Positions 57,397 to 64,000 of a stretch of DNA of 64,000 bases are shown one piece after another. The stretch covers positions 511,338 through 575,337 of the forward strand of contig NW_006498549.1 of the NCBI RefSeq assembly GCF_000471905.2, in the 5' to 3' direction. Each line of letters starts with the position of its first letter. The first letter of the stretch is position 1. The notes under the pieces are model-generated. The model was not told the DNA's origin and searched no databases. It saw only the letters and a program-made list of their open reading frames with translations. This DNA comes from Amborella trichopoda. Taxonomy: Eukaryota > Streptophyta > Magnoliopsida > Amborellales > Amborellaceae. The translations under genes were made by a program, and so were the position numbers.

Positions 57397-57501
57397 GCTT
57401 GCCCTGCCAAATGTTTGCTTCGAGAGAAGCGAGACTAGCAACATTCATCAATCAAAATTTGTCCTCCGACTTTAGTTTTCTTCGTAGCCACCGGATCACA
57501 C
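57397..57501 (-). other. 105-bp remnant of 3' UTR between two LTRs
   Basis: GCTTGCCCTGCCAAATGTTT and the AGAGAAGCGAGA block match the sequence that flanks the 3' LTR in elements A, B and C. It shows that the LTR to its left is a 3' LTR whose element body is gone. Confidence 0.75.
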
Positions 57502-60452
57502 TGGTTGGATGCCTCGATCTCACCTCCTCGGATCTAGGTGATCGGGTGATACGTGTCTTGGTTTCGAAAGACTCGGGACCTGAGACCACTCTCTTGGGAA
57601 CCTCATTCGCAGAACAAGGGCAGGAGCCCAACTGGTGAGAGAGGAATTTTAAATGTGAGGTAGGGACCAACCTCACCTGGGTCCGTGATTTACTCGGGCT
57701 AACTCACGTGGGCGCCCTCTTAGATCACGACAAAAAGCCCCCGAGCTGCTTCAACTGGTTCGCACTCGCCTCTCTTGACTTGCAATCTCCTTGTTTTCTG
57801 CATAACACTAACATGGTTAATTTACAAGACATGTGGGCTAAAGGTCCCACCTTTTTCTTAGGGCAATGCACATTCGTAGAAAAGATGGGAAATTAAGATG
57901 ACGAAAAAGATGGTGGAATAAGGGGTGAAAAGAAAAGGGGACGAGCCTAGCTCGATAGCTGGACATGTACAATGACCGGCTTGGTGTGGTAGCAAGACGA
58001 GCACGGTAACTCAGACTGATGCGATGACAATGCTACTTGAAACCATGGTCAATGTGACTGTCCTAATCTAGTGTGGCAGTAAGATGGGCATGGTACTCTT
58101 GACCAGCACGGTGGCAATATTGCTCGATAGTCAAACCGCTAAGATAGTACTAGACTGAGTCTATCCTTTGGTCAAGTGAGAATGGAAGAAGAAAAGAGAA
58201 GAGAAGAGAAGAGAAAGCACGAGACGAAAGAGAGAGAGGGTCCTACGCGGTGTTAGGCATCACTGTCCGCAGCCATAGAGTAATAGTTAGACGATGCTAG
58301 ACACTGCTGCTTGCGATGAAGGGACAGACAGTGAACTGCAGATGGCATTATCCATCGCAGTCAACAACCCGAGAAGGCAACAATGACCTCTATCCGGTGG
58401 CGATAGGCAACACCGTCTGTGATTGGCGCGGAGTGCAATAGATAAGTTTGCACACAACAGCAATCATCGTTGTGGCTCTTCATGGGCGGCGATAGGCATC
58501 GCCGTCAGCCATTGTCGAGCAACGATGGGCATCATCGTCTGTGATGGTCTCGCTGCGCGAGTGAAACCCCTGCGGGCAGAGATAGGCATCGTCGTCTGCG
58601 ATATTCATGGGCACAACAGAGGGGCCAACACACGACGGTAAGCATCACCGTCTGTGCTCACGCAAGAAGCAGAAGACATGCCTACGGAAGACAGTAAGTA
58701 GCAACGTCTACCGTGAGATGAAAGAGAAATAGTCTGCAGCTAATGATGCACATTAACGTGCGTGACACCCATCCTGGAACCAAAACAGAAGCTCGACCCA
58801 CTGCTTGAGCACATCGTGCGTGGACTGTGCTGAGGGGCAGAGAAGAAGAATGAGGCATGCACGGTGTTGCCACTGCCGTGCATGGCCTCTGAAAAGACTC
58901 AGCAAAGAAAGAAAAAAAGAGAAGAATAAGTAAGAGAAAAAGAAAGAAGAGAGACGAGTAGAGAGAAAGAAAGATCGAAGAGAAAGGATAAGGAAAGAGA
59001 AGGTAAAATACCTCGAAGATAAGAGGGGTACCACACTAAATTTTCTCTCTCTTCTTTCTCTCTCCAAGACGTGCTCAAGAAATCTCAATGCAAACTTTAA
59101 TTTCATTCATCAAAAATATGCCCCCCATTGTACAATGAGAGATAACTGCTAGGGTTAAAACGTGGGTGGACTACCCAAAACTAACCCTAATTGATGATAT
59201 TTATAACTTTTTTTAATTAAATAAAATAAAAAAATAGGGTGAAAAATGATTGATTTGCCCCTGCCTAACAATTGGGAAAATTTTAAGACAGCCCCTGCTG
59301 AGAACTTGGGACGTTCTTGATTTTTCTTAGACGATCCATTGATGATCCAACATCCGAATGAACGAAAGAAGATTGCCATCATGTAGGGCTCAAAGTTACG
59401 ATCATTTTGATATTAATTTTAAGCCATGAATCACACTTTAAAGGCATGATCACATAACTTAAAATTTGAATAGATCTTGGAAACTTTCGATCGGTAGTTC
59501 ATCTTCGTGTCGATGTTTTTCTTCGATTTCTTTGCTGAATTGTACTGTGCATGTTACCACGTTCACGTTGCAACAAATGGGATGCTATTTGGTGCCCAAA
59601 TGAAGTTTTGGCAATTTTGGATTTTAGCCGAAATTTGGGATTCCAGCCGCCGGAATCTGTAGTGACTTAGATTTGATCTTGTGTGAAATTTGACCGTTCA
59701 TCAGATGTGGAGTTCGGACTAATGATAGCCACAGGCCTTACTCACGCGATGCAACTAGTCTCACGTCAATCGGGCTCACAAACGGTGTGATTTGGCCAGT
59801 GACTGGAGGAATTGCTGAACATCTGCAACATGCAACTTCGAATCACGAACTTCTCTCTAGCTTTTCTCCTGGCTCGATCATTATCACAGGACATGCCACA
59901 TATCAAAACGCTCGTCTTGACGAGACGAACACACTCCAATAAGTTTGAGCATGATCCAATCTCGGATTAGGGAGATATGGAAGTTGCAAGTCACTTTTTG
60001 TGATTATCCCTTTAATGGAGATTAGTTGTAGGGTGACCACACGAGAATAGTCTGCAGCTCCTCCTGTTTCGATCTTTTGCCCATAACTTGCTCCAGGAGT
60101 GTTTGTTTAAGTTGAAATTTGACCCTTGGCGGTTTTCAACTGTGCCAGATCCAATGGCGATGGTCCAATGACCGTTTGATGCTCCAAAAGTAAGTTTCCA
60201 CTTATAGGGGTATGCTTCAGGATGCTAAATGTTGATTCTATCGAAACTGCTTCTCAGTCTGCACTGCCTTAGAAATGTCAGAATATGACGAAACTCGGCA
60301 GAAAACTTTTAGGAGTCCTTATGAAGATCTTGGTCTGTTCTAGGGGCATTCTGAGACTGTCAAAATTTTCACTATTTGTCAAGCTTTATTGATCGGATTC
60401 TTTCTTTTATTCCACATCGGGAACCCATGGTGCTGAAAAATGTCTTCAAACA
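57502..60452 (-). repeat. 3' LTR of element C
   Basis: 2,951 bp, minus strand TGTTTGAAGACATTTTTCAG to ATCCAACCA. No TATA box is visible at the expected place (59120-59150), where the sequence reads ATTGTACAATGAGAGATAAC. Confidence 0.9.
58200..58720. repeat. LTR minisatellite, GGCGATAGGCATCGCC core
   Basis: Irregular 40-60 bp units. Perfect dyads: GGCGAT/ATCGCC at 58488-58503 with loop AGGC, and ACGATG/CATCGT at 58522-58538. Same core in 32300-33230 and 62930-63170. Confidence 0.85.
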
Positions 60453-60813
60453 GTATGCCCCACTGAATGTTGTGCTTCAAGAGAAGCGAGAACGACAACA
60501 TTTAGAAAATTTCCTCTAGCTTTTTTTTCGTTTTTCTTTCTAACCACAAGACCACGTGAACGTCGAGGAGAAATCCATGTAATGTTGTAACTAGGATGCT
60601 CAAACGTTTTGACGCATTTGTCACAGATCCATGCTTGGAGACTTTGAGGGAGAAGAGAATTTTAGGGATCTTGTAGTGGTCCTCACCCTCACGGGATCGT
60701 AGGGATTAGTTTTTAATATATTCACCCTATTAGACGAGTTTGTGGCATCAAGAGATTGGTATTTACAATCCTCACCCTATCAGATGGTATCCTTGGGAGA
60801 CATTTGTGTTTTT
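60453..60813 (-). other. 3' UTR of element C next to the LTR
   Basis: Homologous to 6880-7100. No gene seen. Confidence 0.6.
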
Positions 60814-61115
60814 GAGGGATCTTTCGATCATCGTCCTCACTCTCAAGGACTCTGTTTTATTTTGGAGGGATCTTTCGGTCGTCGTCCTCACCTTAGGAAC
60901 TCTATTTGATTTTGAAGGGATATTTCGATCGTCGTCCTCACCCTTAGGGACTATTTTTTATTTTGAGGGATTTATTGTTCATCGCCCGCACCCTCAAAGA
61001 CTCTTTTTGTTTTTTAAGGATTTATTGTTCATCGCCCGCACCTCAGCGACTCATTTTTATCTTGAGGAATCTATTATTCATTGCCCACACCCTCAGGGAC
61101 AATTTTTTATTTTAG
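60814..61115. repeat. 51-bp tandem array
   Basis: Six units starting at 60814, 60865, 60914, 60965, 61016 and 61064 (GAGGGATCTTTCGATCGTCG then TCCTCACCCTYAGGGACT). The first three and last three form two subtypes. The 139-codon frame over it is repeat-derived. Elements A (7075) and B (about 51460) hold one copy each. Confidence 0.9.
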
Positions 61116-61249
61116 TGTTGAAGTTTGGGAGATCTTGTGAGGCTCTTACTCCCAGGTGAGCCATTTTGTGTTGTGATTGGATGCTAGTAGCTGAAGATTT
61201 TGTGTGAACCTTGCTAGTCAGAATTACGCCAGTTTGGCAATTGGGTGTC

Positions 61250-61400
61250 GGCTAAAGCTGTGCTGCTGCATCAACTTTCTTTATCGGTCCAAGCACCTTT
61301 GCGAGTTTTCACCTGGACTAGGGAAGTGGCACCGTAAAGACGGTTTTGGCCAATTTCCTTTATTTTTTAGCTCTTTTACCCATGACCTTGCGGTCATATC
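61250..61400 (-). pseudogene. Remnant of the small lysine-rich frame, element C
   Basis: Minus strand gives VMGKRAKK, stop, RKLAKTVFTVPLP, then stops, at the place matching 7470-7775. Decayed by at least three stops. Confidence 0.4.
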
Positions 61401-61539
61401 CACCCTTTTCATCCATTTTTGCTCACGTCGCCCTTTCGAGTTTTCACCATGCCCGGGTTTTATTTTTGGACATTTTTTCTCACAATTTCGTGACTGTGTT
61501 CATCCACTTTTAACCCGTCTTTGTGAAGGCACGTTTAAG

Positions 61540-62190
61540 GTCATGCCTTCGGGACCTGTGCGAAGCCTTTTAATATCATGCGGCCAAGACATTCACTATA
61601 GTTTAAGGCCATACAACTGGACCATAGTGGGGATGGATTGGAACCTTTGGAAGCCAAGGAGTGACCATGGTGGTGGTTTGACTCACTTGGAGAAGGTGGC
61701 ACGAGGCTACCCGTGAAAGATGGATGATGTATGGATGGAAGGTGGAAAGTAGTGACCCACTAACTAACGACGAGTATGGATGGCGAGATAGCTTGTCATC
61801 TCGTGAGCATGGGTAAGACTCACTGGGGAATGATGAATGGTGTTGAGTGAATGGACTCGCTGAGGAAGTAATGAAGGTGGTGCGCGGAAGAACAGGTCAG
61901 TTAGGGAAGACGTGCATGAAAATGCACGTAAAGGGCGTGTGCGCGTATGTGGGGGCGCGTTTAAGGTAATGCCTCTTAGACCCAGGTAAAGCAGTTTAAC
62001 GTCATGCGGCCAGGACGTACACTATGGTTTAAGGTCATATAACTCTGACCTTGGTTATGCACTTTAGAGTCATGCAACTAGGATCATGTAGTTTAAGGTC
62101 GTGCAACTAGACCTCTGTTATAGTTTAAGGTCATATAGTTTGGACCATGCAGTTTAACGTCGTGCACCTAGACCGTTTGAGTCAGTCGCC
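61540..62190. repeat. Satellite-like array, element C, part 1
   Basis: TTTAAGGTCATGCCTTCGGG and GTTTAAGGTCGTGCAACTAG units, interrupted at 61620-61900 by single-copy-like sequence shared with A and B. Confidence 0.85.
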
Positions 62191-62240
62191 AAGTAAGTAG
62201 AGCTCCATGGGGTATAGAGATAGTGGCTCGGTGAGAAACG

Positions 62241-62500
62241 GACCCCGTTGAGGATTACTGGGGTAATTATGACTCCACGGGGATCATGAGCAATGGTATG
62301 CATGCAACTCCGCTAGGGATGGTAGGTCGGAGCACAGATGCAACCCCACTGGGGATTGAAGAAATAAGAATGACCTTAACTCCACTAGGGATAATGGGCT
62401 GCAATACGGATGTGACTCCTACTGGGGATGAGGGAATTGGCCTGCATATAGCTCCACTGGGAATGACAGTCCAGAGTACAGGTGTAACCCGACTGGGGAT
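62241..62500. repeat. PBS-like motif array, element C
   Basis: Eight plus-strand copies: 62241, 62271, 62306, 62342, 62378, 62414, 62450 and 62486, with a remarkably regular 36-bp spacing over the last seven. Best matches are AACCCCACTGGGGAT (62342) and AACTCCACTAGGGAT (62378). Orientation is opposite to the element's sense, as in A and B. Confidence 0.85.
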
Positions 62501-62524
62501 AGTGGTGGAGAGGTGCATCCATTT

Positions 62525-62800
62525 CACAATTTAAAGTCATGCTACAGGGACAAGCATTACAGTTTAAGGTCTTGTAGCTAGGACCATGGCTATGCAGTTT
62601 AAAGTCATGTTGTTAGGACCATGTAGTTTAAGGTTGTGCAACTAGACCTCCGCTATAGTTTAAGGCCATATAGTTTGGACCATGACTATGCAGTTTAAAG
62701 TCTTGCAGTGAGGATCATGCAGTTTAAGGTCATGCAACTAGACCTCTGCTATAGTTTTAGGTCTTATAGTTTGAGCCATGCGGTTTAGGGTCGTGCACCC
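62525..62800. repeat. Satellite-like array, element C, part 2
   Basis: GTTTAAAGTCATGTTGTTAG, GTTTAAGGTTGTGCAACTAG and similar units, after the PBS-like block. In A this array lies wholly on one side, so the blocks have been shuffled in C. Confidence 0.85.
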
Positions 62801-62929
62801 AGACCATTTGAGTGGTAAGGGAATGTTACTCCATGGGGAACAGAGCTGTAACTGGAGACTTGACTTGCTGAGGATATGATGATTGTAATGCACAAAATGG
62901 ACTCCCAGAGGATGTAGAATGGTGATCAT

Positions 62930-63170
62930 GCACACGGCGCTGCGTTAGGCCTTGATAAAGTGCACGACAATAGTTTTGATAATGCACATGGCATTGGGTA
63001 TGGGAAGAGCGACACAGGACGATAAGTTAGATGAAGCGTATGACGATAACTCCAGGTGAAATGCACGGGGATAGCTTCATGGTGAAGCGCATGGTGATAG
63101 CTTCTTGTGAAGCGCACGATGATAACTTCTGAGAGGCATGCGGTGATGACCATTACATGGTGTTAAGGCA
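62930..63170. repeat. Minisatellite upstream of antisense promoter, element C
   Basis: About seven units of 28-30 bp, such as GAAGCGCATGGTGATAGCTT. The core is shared with element C's LTR array rather than with the equivalent array of A or B. Confidence 0.85.
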
Positions 63171-63318
63171 TAGACGACAGCAGGTTCATGAGGCACAAGC
63201 GACAACGCCTCACATTCGAGCCTCGGTCTTGACCGCCCCGGCCTGGACTTATCGTCGTCTGAAGATGAGGATTAAAGTGTCATTTCAATCTTATGAAGGG
63301 TACTTCGTGTAACTATTG

Positions 63319-63330
63319 TTTATAAAAGGG
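63319..63330 (+). promoter_or_regulatory. Antisense TATA box, element C
   Basis: TTTATAAAAGGG followed by ATAAAACCCCATTTT. See 11006. Confidence 0.65.
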
Positions 63331-63339
63331 ATAAAACCC

Positions 63340-64000
63340 CATTTTACTGTTTTACCTTCAGTAAAACAGCAAAGAGTTTTTAGAGCGAGAACTTCTATCG
63401 AGAGACTTCCGACGAGAAGACTCCGGCCAAAACCATAGTGCACAGGAAGTCTTAGGCGAACTTCGGCAAGTCGCAAAGTATTCGCAAGGTGTTCGCGAGC
63501 ATTTTTAGAGAGTATCAGGGCTTCTCGAGCAGGGAACAGGGAGCTTTCGAGGAGAGGAAGGGAGTCTGGCGGAGTTGTAGGCATTGTAGAGGAACTTCAG
63601 CAAGTTCCAGGGCACTGCGAAGGAGGGGAGAGGTAAACCAAGGGTCACCGACTAATCTCGGGAACCCTTGGTGATTTCCTGACAGCGTTGTGGTCACTAA
63701 CAGGGAAGGAGGAAGCACAGCAGTGAGCTCACCGGAAGCACAATGACATTCTGGAGAGTTGTAGTGAACTTTAGAAAAAAGAGGAGAGGAAATCGAGAGG
63801 TCACAAAGGAGCTTTCTGTGCAGACTCCGGTGGTTCCTCTGGTATTCCCAACTGTTGGTAAGGGGAAGAACAGGGTCAGACGGGGTTCCCAGTGGATGGA
63901 GGAGAGTTTTAGGCGAAACCTGAAGGGTTGCAAGAGAGGCGAAAGGTCATGAGAAGGCTGACCATAACAGAGGGGCGTCGGTTGGGGAAACCAAAGAGGC
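63340..64000 (+). other. Antisense leader, element C, to window edge
   Basis: Repeated GAACTTCGGCAAGTCGC-like phrases as in A and B. Short frames here, including 70 codons at 63743-63952, are not matched in the other elements. Any PMD gene would begin beyond the window. Confidence 0.5.

Larger units (their letters stand above)
57502..64000 (-). mobile_element. Element C: 3' portion of a Tat-lineage element
   Basis: 3' LTR 57502-60452, then in the antisense direction the 3' UTR, 51-bp array, basic-frame remnant, satellite-like array, PBS-like array, minisatellite and antisense promoter and leader, running off the window. It has the same module order as A and B. Coding regions would lie to the right. 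Confidence 0.85.

Noticed and set aside
60740..61159. 139-codon plus-strand frame
   Set aside because: 51-bp period is a multiple of three, so the tandem array keeps a frame open by chance.
62241..62500. tRNA genes or tRNA-derived SINE
   Set aside because: Only about 14-17 nt of tRNA 3' end similarity per copy; no A and B boxes or cloverleaf.

Overview
This window is plant nuclear DNA made almost entirely of transposable elements. I found no host protein gene, tRNA or rRNA gene. The plant assignment rests on Ty3/gypsy elements of the Tat (Ogre/Retand-like) lineage with very long LTRs, a dual RNase H, a PBS resembling the 3' end of tRNA-Arg, and an antisense gene of the plant mobile domain (PMD) family. 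Fragments of a chromovirus-like gypsy element, a Ty1/copia RNase H and a pair of MITEs support it. The species cannot be named from the sequence.

Layout. 1-4293 holds Tat LTR pieces in alternating orientation, including a long inverted repeat. 4294-23685 is element A (minus strand, about 19.4 kb). Its order in sense direction is 5' LTR, PBS, decayed gag, pre-protease linker, no pol, an antisense PMD gene with its own TATA box and AATAAA, several tandem-repeat blocks, a small basic reading frame and a 3' LTR. 23686-28302 is two more truncated LTRs abutting element A. 28303-31910 holds a copia RNase H relic, two MITEs and AT-rich DNA with a promoter-like region. 31911-33635 is another Tat LTR fragment. 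33636-37376 is a chromovirus-like LTR with initiator-Met PBS and the start of gag.

37377-52066 is element B (plus strand, about 14.7 kb). It keeps gag, RT, RNase H, the additional RNase H and integrase, all with stops and frameshifts. It has lost the protease and the PMD gene but keeps the antisense promoter and repeat blocks, and its 3' LTR is reduced to 368 bp. 52067-52696 is a Tat protease fragment. 52762-57396 is an LTR swollen to 4.6 kb by tandem arrays. 57502 to the right edge is the 3' end of element C (minus strand), which repeats the same 3' architecture.

How the parts relate. Three diverged copies (A, B, C) share one 3' module in fixed order: LTR edge, conserved UTR, basic reading frame, satellite-like array, array of PBS-like motifs, minisatellite, antisense TATA box, leader. 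In A this continues through a second minisatellite into the PMD gene. The array motifs read as the complement of the element's own PBS when the element is read in sense. The minisatellite core near the antisense promoter matches the core of the minisatellite in the same element's LTRs. Many array units are dyad-symmetric. These three observations are the most novel part of the window. All coding regions are inactivated; LTR pair divergence in A, judged by eye, suggests an old insertion. The assembly gap at 9075-9564 is flanked by an exact 162-bp duplication and may be a false gap.
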